A stretch of 64,000 nt of DNA from Methanosarcina barkeri 3 (GCF_000970305.1 NZ_CP009517.1:1178001-1242000); one strand, 5' to 3'. Counted from the first letter of the stretch, positions 27,360 to 36,918 are shown. Notes: a model not told the origin generated them from the letters alone. Program-made: numbers and translations.

Positions 27360-27563
27360 AAGCCTTTTAAAAAAAGGCTTGAGCGAAAAACACTGCCAAA
27401 TCTAAAACATAACAAAGGCATGATCACAAGCCTTTTCAAAAATTGCTTTACTGCAAGCCTTTTAAAAAAAGGCTTGAGCGAAAACTCCAGTAACATTTGG
27501 ATTTGAAAAACTTATCCTCAAACCCTATAGGCGTGATCAACCGGCGCAACGGTTGATCGAAAG
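27360..27563 (+). repeat. dispersed hairpin-rich repeat element, copy A
   Basis: Two copies of a hairpin, AAGCCTTTTAAAAAAAGGCTT and its near-duplicate, each followed by GAGCGAAAA. Next comes GGATTTGAAAAACTTATCC and CCCTATAGGCGTGATCAACC, ending in GGCGCAACGG. The same blocks occur in the same order, inverted, at 35708-35925. The hairpins could also act as terminators for the 80-residue gene. Confidence 0.75.
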
Positions 27564-27631
27564 CCTTTTTAGTAACGGCGTGGACAAGTACCGCGACTTT
27601 TGAGGCTCTCAATTTTATTTTTTATTAAATT

Positions 27632-27856
27632 TTATTTTTGAAACGTTTCCCGGAACTTTTTCATGTGCTCAACAGCTTTTTTCTTTAGTTCAATCATCTT
27701 TTCCATTTCGTTTATCTTTATTTCCAGCCATTGGATTTTCATATCCATCTTCATTAATGCAACTTCTTTTTTCTGTTCGTCAGTTAGCATTTCCCAAATT
27801 TCAGGCATCGAGCCGCCGTGATGCATATGATTTTGCCCCATCGTTCCTTCGTGCAT
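27632..27856 (-). CDS. small His/Met-rich helical protein, 74 aa
   Basis: This is an unrecognised protein. The first 16 residues are rich in His and Met (MHEGTMGQNHMHHGGS), a composition that often binds copper or other soft metals. The rest is one or two amphipathic helices with many Lys, Glu and Met (EKMIELKKKAVEHMKKF). GGGGTAAT precedes the ATG. The layout recalls small Spy/CpxP-like proteins, but there is no signal peptide and the family assignment is open. Confidence 0.55.
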   Translation of the reverse strand: MHEGTMGQNHMHHGGSMPEIWEMLTDEQKKEVALMKMDMKIQWLEIKINEMEKMIELKKKAVEHMKKFRETFQK

Positions 27857-28513
27857 GTTTATTACCCCTTTTTATGGCATTGATTTCACTGGCACCTGCT
27901 GTCATCAAGCAAAGACTCATAAATCAGGAAAAAGTCTCTGGGTGTCATAAAGAGATTATTATTACTGACATATAATAACTAGAGAAATATAAATTAGAAT
28001 CCAATAATAATTAAAAGCAGAACTTGAAGAAGGACAGATGGCAAAGGATATGCTGAGGATTCTATATTTTGTTTGCAACTTAAGTCAGAGACGATAAGGC
28101 ATTATTATAAGTAGTATTCTTTTTAAAGTCGCCTATGTTTTTTCCTGCCCTCTGCAGTAAACGAATTAATTATAAATATCAGTTATATCAGGCACTCTAA
28201 TCTGGAAAAAACCGTTTCAAAACAGTAAGAAGTGTTGATCTGAGAAAGAAAGGTTAACTGTACCAGTCTGGCAGCTGGAAATTATGGAGATATGTAATTT
28301 CCCAAGTAAGCTCTGGAGGATTGCAGGCCCAGAAAATAATCAATTGTAAGCTTACAAAGGAGAATTGAAGATTTAGCCTGTAGTCCTCCCATTTAATCTT
28401 TAACCTCTCTACTTAATCTTTAATTCTTAAATTTGATTTTCAATCATTCAACTTAATCTTTAATCCTTCCAGTTAATCTGCAATAATTCCAATTAAATTT
28501 GTAAATTATAAAG
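27857..28513 (+). other. intergenic, no gene seen
   Basis: About 660 AT-rich bases. 28380-28500 contains repeated TTTAATC(C/T)TT-type words. No frame with a ribosome binding site was found. Confidence 0.4.
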
Positions 28514-28933
28514 TTATATTGACTTCTCCCATCCCTGTCCGAAATCTACCAGAGGCCTGACCTCATAGACCTCAAATATCAGTGAAGCATATATCATCTT
28601 CGCACCTTCCTCCCCGACGAACTTTGCAGCCTCGGATCGGATTGTATCAAGCAACTCCCCTGACGTTGCATGCTCTTTAAGTTTCATATAAACCCTGATG
28701 CCTTTCCAATCCGTGATCGCATCTCCGGTTTCCATAATCGTATACAAGGCATATGGATTTTCCCGAAGGTTTGCGAATGTGCGATTATCAGCCGTTGCCG
28801 CTACTACAGTCTTTTCATCGATCATTTGAGGCGATCCAAAGACAGCTGAATCAACCTGTCCGTTAGTGCTGGATGTGCTGAGAACCCCAAGCCTGGGTGA
28901 TTTATTAAAATAATCTATCAAGTCTGATGACAT
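28514..28933 (-). CDS. pyridoxamine 5'-phosphate oxidase-like FMN-binding protein
   Basis: The 139-residue split-barrel flavin-binding protein has LGVLSTSSTNGQVDSAVFGSP forming the first strands (conserved across the family as strand-loop-strand). It has NRTFANLRENPYALYTIM in the middle and a C-terminal VYEVRPLVDFGQGW. Family members bind FMN or F420 and reduce small substrates or handle oxidative stress. The specific substrate is unknown. GGAGATAAAAT precedes the ATG. It is monocistronic. Confidence 0.8.
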   Translation of the reverse strand: MSSDLIDYFNKSPRLGVLSTSSTNGQVDSAVFGSPQMIDEKTVVAATADNRTFANLRENPYALYTIMETGDAITDWKGIRVYMKLKEHATSGELLDTIRSEAAKFVGEEGAKMIYASLIFEVYEVRPLVDFGQGWEKSI

Positions 28934-29084
28934 ATTTTATCTCCTTTGAATTAATATTGTCACTTATCCCTTAAAAAGAGAAGCGAGAATTCAGGATCTC
29001 CATTTTTATTTCAAATCTTACTCTTTGGGTTAATTTTATACTGACATTGTTATACTAATATTGTTATACTAATATTGTAAAGTT

Positions 29085-29173
29085 GATTGTAAGTGAAGTA
29101 GAATATGATTGTAAGCGAAGTAGAATAGGATAGCAAGTGAAGTAAAATACGATTGTAAGTGAAAGTAAAATAT
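29085..29173. repeat. 22-bp tandem repeat, four copies
   Basis: Unit GATTGTAAGTGAAGTAGAATAT and variants. It lies just downstream of the methyltransferase gene (minus strand). Confidence 0.75.
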
Positions 29174-29182
29174 AAGTCACAG

Positions 29183-29875
29183 TTAAGATAAGCCTGAGAC
29201 AGTAACTTTTCTCCCAAATATCACCGCAAATTGGTAGAACTTATATATACAGCTGACATCACAAAATCCTGCTTCTTTAAGCCAGTTGATTTGTTGGTCT
29301 AATGTTGATTCCTTGTCAAGCTTAGTTCTTTCATAACCGGCGAGGATTTCTTCTTCAGGCAAGCCACTATTCTCTATATAGCGTCTCCAGATCTTCTTGT
29401 TGAGGTTTTCTATGAAAGGGGTTTCTCCATGAACCTGATCGGCGTTAATAATAATCCCGTTTTGTTTAAGTAGAGAGTGACTTTTTTTGTAAACTTCTTT
29501 CTTCTCCTCATCTTCCAGATGATGGATAGATAGTGCCGATACTACCATATCATACTCTTCGACAAAAGAATATTTTGAATAATCAACTACAATATACTCT
29601 ACGTTTGAGTTACCTCTAAACCGGTCTTTTGCTATATCCAGCATCTTCTCCGATAGATCAACAAGAGTAAATGATGCATCTGGATATCTTTCCATCAGAA
29701 ATGCTGATAAAAGTCCTGTTCCAGCTCCTATATCCAGTATTTTTGGATTTTCCGTATTTACGGATGCCATGGATACTGAGACTTTATAGAAATCATCGAA
29801 ACACGGTATAAACTGCTTTCTCTGCTCATCGTACTTTTTTGAAATTTCATCAAACTTTCTTTGAACTTCGCTCAT
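29183..29875 (-). CDS. class I SAM-dependent methyltransferase
   Basis: The 230-residue protein has a Rossmann-like methyltransferase fold. Motif I is ILDIGAGTGLLSAFL near 47-61, the acidic end of strand 2 is TLVDLSEKML near 75, and motif IV is MVVSALSIHHL near 115. The SIHHLED pattern is typical of the UbiE/Tam-like small-molecule methyltransferase group. The substrate is not deducible. GGAG lies 7 bp before the ATG. It is monocistronic. Confidence 0.85.
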   Translation of the reverse strand: MSEVQRKFDEISKKYDEQRKQFIPCFDDFYKVSVSMASVNTENPKILDIGAGTGLLSAFLMERYPDASFTLVDLSEKMLDIAKDRFRGNSNVEYIVVDYSKYSFVEEYDMVVSALSIHHLEDEEKKEVYKKSHSLLKQNGIIINADQVHGETPFIENLNKKIWRRYIENSGLPEEEILAGYERTKLDKESTLDQQINWLKEAGFCDVSCIYKFYQFAVIFGRKVTVSGLS

Positions 29876-30235
29876 CTTTTTCTCCAGGGTTTTGGATTTT
29901 TACTTGACTTTGTTCGCATCGTTTGGCCAAAAACTTTTGCTTTTTTAATTATAAGAAAAAAATACTGTTTACGTTAATTAATGTACTGTAATGTATTACA
30001 GATTGTTGTGCGACAAGAATTATATTACTGGAATGGAGAAACTCCGCAAGAACTACATTAAAAATTTCAAAAGTAACGGATAATATAAAGAAAGTAATAA
30101 TCAGATAGAAAAAATAATCGGATGAAAACTATTAAGAAAAGATCCTAAATTAAAGCGTCAATATAGCCTTTTAAATTTGTTCCTTATTACAAATCCTGGC
30201 AGTTTATCTGTTTGTTTTTACTCTTCACTTTAAAT
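29876..30235 (+). other. intergenic, no gene seen
   Basis: 360 AT-rich bases upstream of the methyltransferase gene, reaching the 23-bp repeat array. Nothing was recognised. Confidence 0.4.
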
Positions 30236-30389
30236 CCTTTACTTACTCTTACTTTAATCCTTTACTTACTCTTACTTTAATCCTTTACTTACTCTTACTT
30301 TAATCCTTTACTTACTCTTACTTTAATCCTTTACTTACTCTTACTTTAATCCTTTACTTACTCTTACTTTAATCCTTTACTTACTCTTT
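30236..30389. repeat. 23-bp tandem repeat, six full copies plus partial
   Basis: The unit CCTTTACTTACTCTTACTTTAAT repeats exactly from 30236. The last, partial copy runs into the 3' end of the zinc-ribbon gene, so its final codons and stop lie inside repeat sequence. Confidence 0.92.
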
Positions 30390-30536
30390 AAGTTTCATCG
30401 GCTCTCCACAACAGTCAATATCACCCACACAACCTATGGCGCATTTGTCGTCTTTACACTCGCTTATCACTTTAAGTTCAAGTCCGCATCTTTCGCAAAC
30501 AAGAGTTTGGCCAGCCTTCAGTTCATTGCAGTTCAT
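30381..30536 (-). CDS. small zinc-ribbon protein, 51 aa
   Basis: ATG 30536 has GAGGTGATC upstream. The product starts MNCNELKAGQTLVCERCGLE and contains eight Cys: C3, CERC, SEC, KC, GC and DCC. The CxxC followed by a distant CC pair resembles desulforedoxin-like or rubredoxin-type knuckles (compare the 42-residue protein at 53728). Metal binding is very likely and the role is unknown. The last two codons and TAA overlap the 23-bp repeat array. Confidence 0.7.
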   Translation of the reverse strand: MNCNELKAGQTLVCERCGLELKVISECKDDKCAIGCVGDIDCCGEPMKLKE

Positions 30537-30742
30537 TTCAGATCACCTCATTAGATATGACAGAAAAATTATGTTATTTAAGTTCAAATTATTTGTGAAA
30601 TAATGGTTCTGAAGATTGGTATGCGAACTTAAAACTGAGAAAAAAATCAAAATAGAGGGATTCATGAACTGGATTTTTGGATTTTTATCGAAAGAGAGGA
30701 TTTTTACAGTATTGTAAAGCATCTATTTAGTTTATTACAGCT

Positions 30743-32169
30743 TCATGTTGACTTTCTAAACAAGTATAATGCAATTATTCCAAGAATCAAAAGATTAAAT
30801 CCACAAGGTGTCTCTCGAGGAGTAGTTTGCACCTTTATTTCACTTGTCTTTATATCCGTTCCATTTTCGTTGTTGTTTACTGCTAGCCTTACTGTATATT
30901 TTCCAGCTACAGAGTATGTATGAACTGGATTTCGCTTAGTTGAATTATTTCCATCTCCAAAATTCCAGTTCCATGCAGTTGCATTTTCTGATAGGTCCGT
31001 AAACTTTACAGAAAGGGGAGCATGACCCTCGGTGACATTGCTGCTGAAATTGGCTACAGGTGTTTTGATTTCAGGCTCATCTCCTGAGATATTACACATA
31101 TAGATATTGGAGCTTCCATTGAAAGAATCCTCCCATACTATCTTGTTCTCATAAATCGCAGGAAATTCCTTAGACGATTCACTGTTCGTAATCTGAATTT
31201 CCTTGTGAGTGGAGAGATCGTACACATAAATGTCCGAGTTTCCATCACGCCCGTCCACCCAGACTATTCTATCACCGTAGATAGCAGGATCCTGTGCTGA
31301 TCCGTTTGTGGTAACTCGAGTTTCTGTGGAAGTAGAGATATTATACATGTAGATATCACAGCTTCCGTTACGCCAATCATAATACACTATCCTATCCTCA
31401 TAAATAGCAGGGTGTGCTGCTGATCCATCGGTAGTTATCTGAGTTTTCTTGTGAGTGGACAGATCATAAAACAGATGTCACGGGTTGGATTCTTTTTATG
31501 GATGGAAAAATCAGATGTATTGCTACCAACCTGGGCATTTTCTTCTCTAAAAACTATAAAGTCTTCCCATGCTATAATATTACCATAAATAGCGGGACTA
31601 AATATCATTGATTCACTGCTAGCTATCTGACTTTCCTGGTGAGTGGAAAGATTGTACACTTGAACACTATTACTATAGTTCGTCCACACTATCCTATCCT
31701 TATAGATTGCAGGAGAAGTAGAGTACGAACCATTAGTGGTAACTCGTGTTTCTTTGTGAATAGAGAGATCGTACACGTAGATATCGGGTTTCTCAAGGCT
31801 AAAGTTTCCATTACGCCCATCCATCCAAACTATCTTATCATTATAGATAACAGGTGCTTCCGCTGATCTACTGTTGGTTATCTGAACTTCTTTGGAAGCG
31901 GAAAGGTTGTACATATAGATATCAGTACTTATCCCGGTTCCATTGTCGTTGCGGTAATCCTGCCATATTATTTTATCACTGAAGATAGCAGGCCTCTCTG
32001 CTGACCTACTGGTTGTAATCTGAGTTTTAGTAATTGTGGTTGGAGTATCTTGTATAGTAGCTGCAAGTACCACAGGTGAAAAGAGGACTAAAAACATAGT
32101 CAATATAACCAAAACTACTGATGCTAAAATAACTAGATGAAAATTTTTAGTATACCCCATCTGTTCCAT
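30743..32169 (-). pseudogene. TolB-like propeller / PKD surface protein, frameshifted
   Basis: The first frame (31435-32169) has an N-terminal hydrophobic anchor and repeated motifs DIYMYNLS, TRVTTNGS, PAIYxDRIVW, the blades of a TolB-like beta-propeller. The second frame (30743-31387) continues the same repeats, then has a PKD domain (NWNFGDGNNSTKRNPVHTYS) and a C-terminal transmembrane helix followed by FRKST. The frames join if one T is restored in a T-run: the plus-strand A-run at 31468-31471 is one base short of a sequence reading YDLSTHKKTQIT. It is a cell-surface protein interrupted by a single-base deletion. It may be a pseudogene, a phase-variable gene or a sequencing error. Confidence 0.82.
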
Positions 32170-32476
32170 TCCTTAATACTTAACAAAAATAGACTATTTA
32201 CACTTACAAATAGTTTTACAACTATATTTCACTTTCTAATATTTTGATAATTTCCCTTTAGACCCGAATTCTGTAAAATAATTAATTTCAATAGTGTTTT
32301 AGTTACTTAGTAGGAGAGAAATAAACAGAGTCAGAAGTAAATAGAGTTAGAAATAAACAGAGTCAGAAACCAATGACTTACTGTAAAAATTAAAAATATA
32401 TTTTAAGAGTTTTAAAAGAAGTCAACAGTTAGAAAAATCCATCCACAAACGTGGTTTTCCAGTAAATCTATGTTTT
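32170..32476 (+). other. intergenic with 18-19 bp repeats
   Basis: About 300 bp. 32320-32369 carries about three copies of AAATAAACAGAGTCAGAA with variation. The rest is AT-rich and without a gene. Confidence 0.5.
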
Positions 32477-33898
32477 TTAGAGCTGGTCTTCATGGCTTTT
32501 CCTTGCAACACAACTTTCAAGTGATGCACCTGCAACAGCTTTCGAAACCGCAGGCACTACACGCCTGTCAAGAGGGTCAGGAATTATATAATCTTCAGAA
32601 AGTTCGCTTAGTGTTACGACCCCAGCAAGTGCATGAGCCGCAGCCATTTCCATCTCAGGTGTTATTTTTCTCGCACAGGTGCTGAGAGCTCCTTTGAAAA
32701 CTCCAGGGAAGCTAAGGCAGTTATTAAGCTGGTTTGGAAAATCTGACCTACCTGTAGCAATAATCCTTGCTCCTGCCCGCTTTGCGGCATCAGGCATAAT
32801 CTCAGGCACAGGATTTGCCATAGCCATTACAATTGCATCTTTTGCCATGGACCGAACCATTTCCTCACTGACTACGCCTCCAACAGAGACACCGATAAAA
32901 AGGTCAGCGCCCGGTAAGGCATTTTCAAGCCCTCCTTTCATCTTTTCAGAGTTTGTGAGCCTGGCAATTTCCTCTTTTACTGGGTTCATGCCATTTTTTC
33001 GGCCTTTATATACGAGTCCTTTACTATCGCAGGCAAGAATTCTTGCCGGATCTGCTCCTGCCCTAGTAAGGAACCGAAAAATTGCTACTCCTGCAGCTCC
33101 CATACCTGAAATTACTATATGGAGTTCATTTAACTTCTTATCCACAATTTTAAGGGCATTGAGAAGTCCGGCAAAAACTACAATGGCTGTCCCATGCTGG
33201 TCATCGTGCATAACTGGCAGATCGAGTTCTTCACGCAGTCTGCTCTCGATTTCAAAGCAACGAGGCGCGCTGATATCTTCAAGGTTAATGCCACCAAATA
33301 CAGGAGCCAGTTGCTTTACTGCTTTTATCACTTCTTCGGTTTCCTGTGTATCCAGACAAATTGGAAAGGCATTAATACCTGCGAATTCCTTGAAAATTAT
33401 CGCCTTTCCTTCCATAACAGGCAGTGCAGCATAAGGTCCTATATTCCCAAGCCCCAGCACTGCCGATCCGTCAGTGACAACGGCAATAGTATTTTTCTTC
33501 AGGGTATAGAGGTAGGCAAGTTCAGGATCCTTGATTATCTTCCTGCACGGCTCGGCAACTCCTGGTGTATAGGCGACGCTAAGATCGTGTATTGTTTCAA
33601 GGCTAACTTTACTGGCAACCTCCAGTACACCCCCAAGCCGTCGGTGCACGGCAAGTGATTCCTGATACAAGGATATGTGTGGATCATCGTCCTTTTCCTG
33701 GTGTTTTTCCAGACTCTTTCCCGAATCCTTTTCAAAATCCTTTTCTGAGTCCTTTCCAAGACTCTTTCCCGAATCCTTTTCAAGATCCTTTTCTGAGTCC
33801 TTTCCAAGACTCTTTCCCGAATCCTTTTCTGAGTCCTTTTCCAGGTCTTTTACGGAATTATTTTTCGGATAAGTTTTCAGCTCTGAGGCTGAGTGCAT
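32477..33898 (-). CDS. malic enzyme with repetitive N-terminal extension
   Basis: This is an NAD(P)-dependent malic enzyme (malate to pyruvate and CO2). From about residue 75 (ISLYQESLAVHRRLGG) it follows the normal short bacterial/archaeal form: VAYTPGVAEPC, DGSAVLGLGNIGP, MHDDQHGTAIV (metal and substrate residues) and the Rossmann motif VISGMGAAGVAIF. The roughly 60 residues before that are 16-residue Lys/Asp/Glu/Ser repeats (KDSEKDLEKDSGKSLG) encoded by a 48-bp tandem repeat. Such an extension is not part of the family. The upstream ATG is the only good initiator before the conserved part. It is monocistronic and anaplerotic in role. Confidence 0.9.
   Translation of the reverse strand: MHSASELKTYPKNNSVKDLEKDSEKDSGKSLGKDSEKDLEKDSGKSLGKDSEKDFEKDSGKSLEKHQEKDDDPHISLYQESLAVHRRLGGVLEVASKVSLETIHDLSVAYTPGVAEPCRKIIKDPELAYLYTLKKNTIAVVTDGSAVLGLGNIGPYAALPVMEGKAIIFKEFAGINAFPICLDTQETEEVIKAVKQLAPVFGGINLEDISAPRCFEIESRLREELDLPVMHDDQHGTAIVVFAGLLNALKIVDKKLNELHIVISGMGAAGVAIFRFLTRAGADPARILACDSKGLVYKGRKNGMNPVKEEIARLTNSEKMKGGLENALPGADLFIGVSVGGVVSEEMVRSMAKDAIVMAMANPVPEIMPDAAKRAGARIIATGRSDFPNQLNNCLSFPGVFKGALSTCARKITPEMEMAAAHALAGVVTLSELSEDYIIPDPLDRRVVPAVSKAVAGASLESCVARKSHEDQL
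33711..33848. repeat. 48-bp coding tandem repeat in malic enzyme
   Basis: Copies begin at 33711, 33759 and 33807 (partial), each starting AGACTCTTTCCCGAATCC. It encodes the charged N-terminal repeats of the malic enzyme. 48 is a multiple of 3, so copy number can change without a frameshift. Confidence 0.85.
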
Positions 33899-34301
33899 AT
33901 TTTTGATCTCAGTACCCCCTTACATACTTAATATTGCAGCAAATTCTTAATGCGATTAAGTTCTAAGACCCAAACCTTTCTGAGAATTTTATTGTTGTGA
34001 ACAAAGCTTTAGTCTATTACTTAGTTTATTACTTTAGTCCTATTAGCTTTAAGAAACAGAACGTCCTGTGTGAATAGTCTGCGCAAGCTGTAGATAAACC
34101 CACTGGCTAGAATTATTAAACTGACTGAAATAACTGACGTAAACCAAACTGGACCAGCTGCCTTAACTCGGTGTTTATTGACAGTGTTTTCAATTCCAAG
34201 AACTCCTGATAGATTAATTACAGAAAAACTCGGCGACAGAGTAATGCATTCTGCACTAGTTACCGCAGAAAAGATATACCTTTTCAGAAGAATAGTCTTT
34301 T
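33899..34301 (+). other. intergenic, divergent promoters
   Basis: About 400 bp between the divergent malic enzyme and MPN genes. A TATA-like AAGATATACC lies near 34270 for the rightward gene. No other feature was found. Confidence 0.4.
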
Positions 34302-34697
34302 ATGCAAATTAAAGGAATAGCCCGTGATACCCTTAACTTTATCCTTGAAGCAAGTAAATCAATGGCTCCTCAGGAATTTGCCGGACTTTTGCAGGAAAAA
34401 GACGGCATCATCACTGAAGTTCTTATATTACCTGGCACGGAATCCAGCGATTCAAATGCCGTTTTAAGGCTTTATATGATGCCGAACATTAAAGCCGCAG
34501 GCTCGGTCCACAGTCATCCAGGCCCGAACCGCAGTCCTTCACAGGCTGACCTGCATCTCTTTTCTAAAACAGGTAACTACCATATTATAGTTGGCCGCCC
34601 CTATAATAGTCAAAGCTGGACATGCTATAATAGGGGAGGAGAAATAATCGAGCTTCCCGTACTTGATGTTGAATTTGATGACTATGAAGAGATTTGA
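34302..34697 (+). CDS. MPN/JAMM-domain metalloprotease
   Basis: The 131-residue protein has the complete JAMM zinc signature: an upstream Glu (PQEFAGLLQ), then SVHSHPGPNRSPSQADLHLF with H-S-H-P near residues 69-72 and the Asp about ten residues on. The Mov34/PAD-1 family cleaves isopeptide bonds. Archaeal members remove SAMP-type ubiquitin-like proteins or act in sulfur transfer. No ubiquitin-like gene adjoins it. There is no clear ribosome binding site, so it may be leaderless, with TATA about 25-30 bp upstream. Confidence 0.88.
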   Translation: MQIKGIARDTLNFILEASKSMAPQEFAGLLQEKDGIITEVLILPGTESSDSNAVLRLYMMPNIKAAGSVHSHPGPNRSPSQADLHLFSKTGNYHIIVGRPYNSQSWTCYNRGGEIIELPVLDVEFDDYEEI

Positions 34698-35150
34698 CTC
34701 AAGAACCTTCTCGGAAAAATAACTTTACCCAGAAAGAATTCATCGTTGCTGGGAAACGTCCTCAGTCGAATACACTTTTCTATAAACACGACCATTAACA
34801 AAAAAAGTGTAAAGTACCCCAAAGCTGGCAAGCTGTATCAAATAACCGACAGATAGCTAGCAAATAATCGGCAAGCAAATCATAAATAACGGTAAAAGCT
34901 TTTCGGGCATCAATTTAAATAATTTTGTATAGTTATTGCAATTTTCCGACTGTGGACTGAGTCCCAATCCCTACCTTCATTCTGATAGTCTACCAAAAAT
35001 GTTTTATTTACAGATACATATTATTTAGAGGATACATCCGTACTTAAGGTATCTGAAAATAAATGATTTCTTGCTTTAGAGGTTGTATCCGGGCAAACAC
35101 TCTGGGACTAAGACCAGGTGGCCTTCATGTAACTGGAGGTAGTAATCCGA
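34698..35150 (+). other. intergenic, no gene seen
   Basis: 450 bases of AT-rich spacer. 35125-35150 holds the GGAGGT ribosome binding site of the next small gene. Confidence 0.4.
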
Positions 35151-35324
35151 ATGCCTACATGCCAAGATTGTAGATATTATACGGCTATTGATGAACTAAA
35201 AGGCGAATGTTTCAGCCTGGGTTTTGAAGTGCACGGGAAAACCGATTCCAAGAAGTGCCCGGAACGGGCTTTCAGGCCAAACAAAGGCCCTAAATCCAAA
35301 AAGTCTGGAGCGCATAACTACTAA
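35151..35324 (+). CDS. 57-residue Cys-motif protein
   Basis: ATG 35151 follows a perfect GGAGGT. The product begins MPTCQDCRYYTAIDELKGEC and has four Cys: C4-x2-C7, then GEC and KKCPER, followed by a basic Lys/Pro/Gly-rich tail. The pattern resembles small methanogen proteins and radical-enzyme small subunits that use CxxC...C...C clusters, but I cannot name it. It ends TAA at 35322-35324. It is monocistronic. Confidence 0.65.
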   Translation: MPTCQDCRYYTAIDELKGECFSLGFEVHGKTDSKKCPERAFRPNKGPKSKKSGAHNY

Positions 35325-35707
35325 AAACGTGAAAATAAAAGGCAAAAAAGGCTCAGAAGAAAGAGCTTAAAAGAGGTTTAAAATGTTAAAATGAATTGAA
35401 CCGAACCTCCAGCCCTTGCATAAATTCCGGTGTACCTTAAAAACTTATTTTTACTTGCCGGGATCAAATGAACTAAACGAAATCTCATTAAATTTTTTAT
35501 TTTGTATCTACTTTTATTCTCATTTTCCACCCTATCATTTATAGAGATCCGTTTACTTAATATAATTTTATTGTCTGTTATGTTTATCCTATAACCTGAC
35601 AAACATGGGAAAATTTACTTAATAGTTTATAACACAACTGTAGGGGAAAGAAAACATCTGTACCGTATTTATATCAGCCCTTTTGAGAACAAGTGCTAGT
35701 CCATAAC

Positions 35708-35925
35708 TGTTGGGCCGAAACCGTTGCGCCGGTTTATCACGCCTATAGGGTTAGGGGATAAGATTTCCAAATCCAAACGCAACCGCTGAGTCAGTTGATC
35801 ACGCTGTTATGACTGTTTAGATTTAGCAGCTGTTTTCGCTCAAGCCTTTTTTGAAAAGGCTTGCGGTCAAGCAGTTTTTTGAAAAGGCTTGCGGTCAAGC
35901 AGTTTTTAAAAAGGCTTGTGGGATT
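35708..35925 (-). repeat. dispersed hairpin-rich repeat element, copy B (inverted)
   Basis: The reverse complement of this stretch is colinear with 27360-27563. It carries AAGCC/GGCTT hairpins and GGCTTGAGCGAAAA, then TGGATTTG, CTTATCC and CCCTATAGGCGTGAT, and ends CCGGCGCAACGG. It abuts the 3' end of the Pcc1 gene, where its hairpins may serve as a terminator. The remaining bases from 35325 to 35707 hold no supported gene. Confidence 0.75.
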
Positions 35926-36175
35926 AAGAACTGACTTCATGCGTGGTTTCAAGAACTTCCTGAGCAATCTGAATGAGCCTGAACCAGGCATTCAGTGCTG
36001 AACGCAGGGATACTGCATCTTCAGCTTTTACGCTGAGTACAAGTTTATTTTTATCTTCAAGGGACAGGTCTATTGCAGACCTTTGTGAAAACCTGTCATC
36101 GAGTTCGGGCAGGAGAGCCATGTAGATCGTTTCTGCAGTTTCAGTTTCAAAAGTAAATTCTGCGAAAAGTTTCAA
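35924..36175 (-). CDS. pcc1: KEOPS complex subunit Pcc1
   Basis: The 83-residue Pcc1 family protein has an FAEFTFET strand, then IYMALLPELDDRFSQRS, and a C-terminal helix DAVSLRSALNAWFRLIQIA. Pcc1 dimerises within KEOPS (Kae1-Bud32-Cgi121-Pcc1), which makes the t6A modification of tRNA. It starts at TTG 36175, preceded by GGGGGAAT. It lies downstream of the Brix gene, as in the conserved archaeal exosome superoperon. Confidence 0.85.
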   Translation of the reverse strand: MKLFAEFTFETETAETIYMALLPELDDRFSQRSAIDLSLEDKNKLVLSVKAEDAVSLRSALNAWFRLIQIAQEVLETTHEVSS

Positions 36176-36256
36176 GGAATTCCCCCTGGTAAATTTTTTG
36201 AATGTTTTTGAAGTGAGTAAGGGAAAATCTGTTTTTAGTTATGAGAATTGTCTTAA

Positions 36257-36302
36257 GATTTTTATCATAAGAATTTTTATCATAAGAATTTTTATCATAA
36301 AA
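36257..36302. repeat. 15-bp tandem repeat, three copies
   Basis: Unit GAATTTTTATCATAA in the spacer between the Brix gene and pcc1. Confidence 0.7.
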
Positions 36303-36368
36303 ATTATATCATAATAGAATTATTATAAAAGTGTTTATAAAATTCTGCTCTGTATAAAGATTTTGAGG

Positions 36369-36842
36369 TCAATACTTTTTAAAACCTCGGAGATTAAATT
36401 TAAAAAGGGACTTTCCATCGCCTATAAAATCAATATCTTTTTCTCCAATCAATATTAAGGTGGAACCTGGAGGAAGTTGATCAATTTTATCGTTCTCAAT
36501 CTTTAGAAAATTGAAAAAAGATTTAAAGGCGTCAGCAATTTCTCCCTGACCTGTAAGCCTTGGCTCAGTATCGGAAAACCAGTAGGAATCAAGTTCCTTG
36601 GAGTACCAGTCCGTAAACCTGAGTGAAAAAAGGAGCTTTCCGGCTTCTGCATAAAAGCTGAGTTCCCCGGGGTTTCCGTGGTATTCTCCTACGACTATGA
36701 GAGGTCCTCCTTCCGCAAACTCCAGAAGTTCCTGCATTCCCATTTTTCCGCGCGTTATACATCTGCCAGCTATAAACCGCGAAAGCAACTTGCAAAGCGT
36801 TCTGGTTCTTGCAGAAGGTTTTCGAGAAGAGGTAACCAGCAT
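36369..36842 (-). CDS. Brix-domain ribosome biogenesis protein
   Basis: The 157-residue archaeal Brix/Imp4-like protein begins [20 protein letters not shown], the usual start of the Brix fold, which binds RNA with a basic face. [17 protein letters not shown] follows in the middle. Archaeal Brix proteins are thought to act in rRNA maturation. AAGGGAAG precedes the ATG. In the conserved archaeal order it follows rpoP directly. Here rpoP is 5.4 kb away. Confidence 0.85.
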   Translation of the reverse strand: MLVTSSRKPSARTRTLCKLLSRFIAGRCITRGKMGMQELLEFAEGGPLIVVGEYHGNPGELSFYAEAGKLLFSLRFTDWYSKELDSYWFSDTEPRLTGQGEIADAFKSFFNFLKIENDKIDQLPPGSTLILIGEKDIDFIGDGKSLFKFNLRGFKKY

Positions 36843-36918
36843 ACTTCCCTTGACAAGTTAGAAGTATATATTACTTTCTCTCCATGGTTCTGAAAGCAGG
36901 AAGGCCGGAATTGAGGAG

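Noticed and set aside
35378-35602. 74-codon minus-strand frame before the repeat element
   Set aside because: It starts at TTG without a ribosome binding site and resembles no family, so it was not called.
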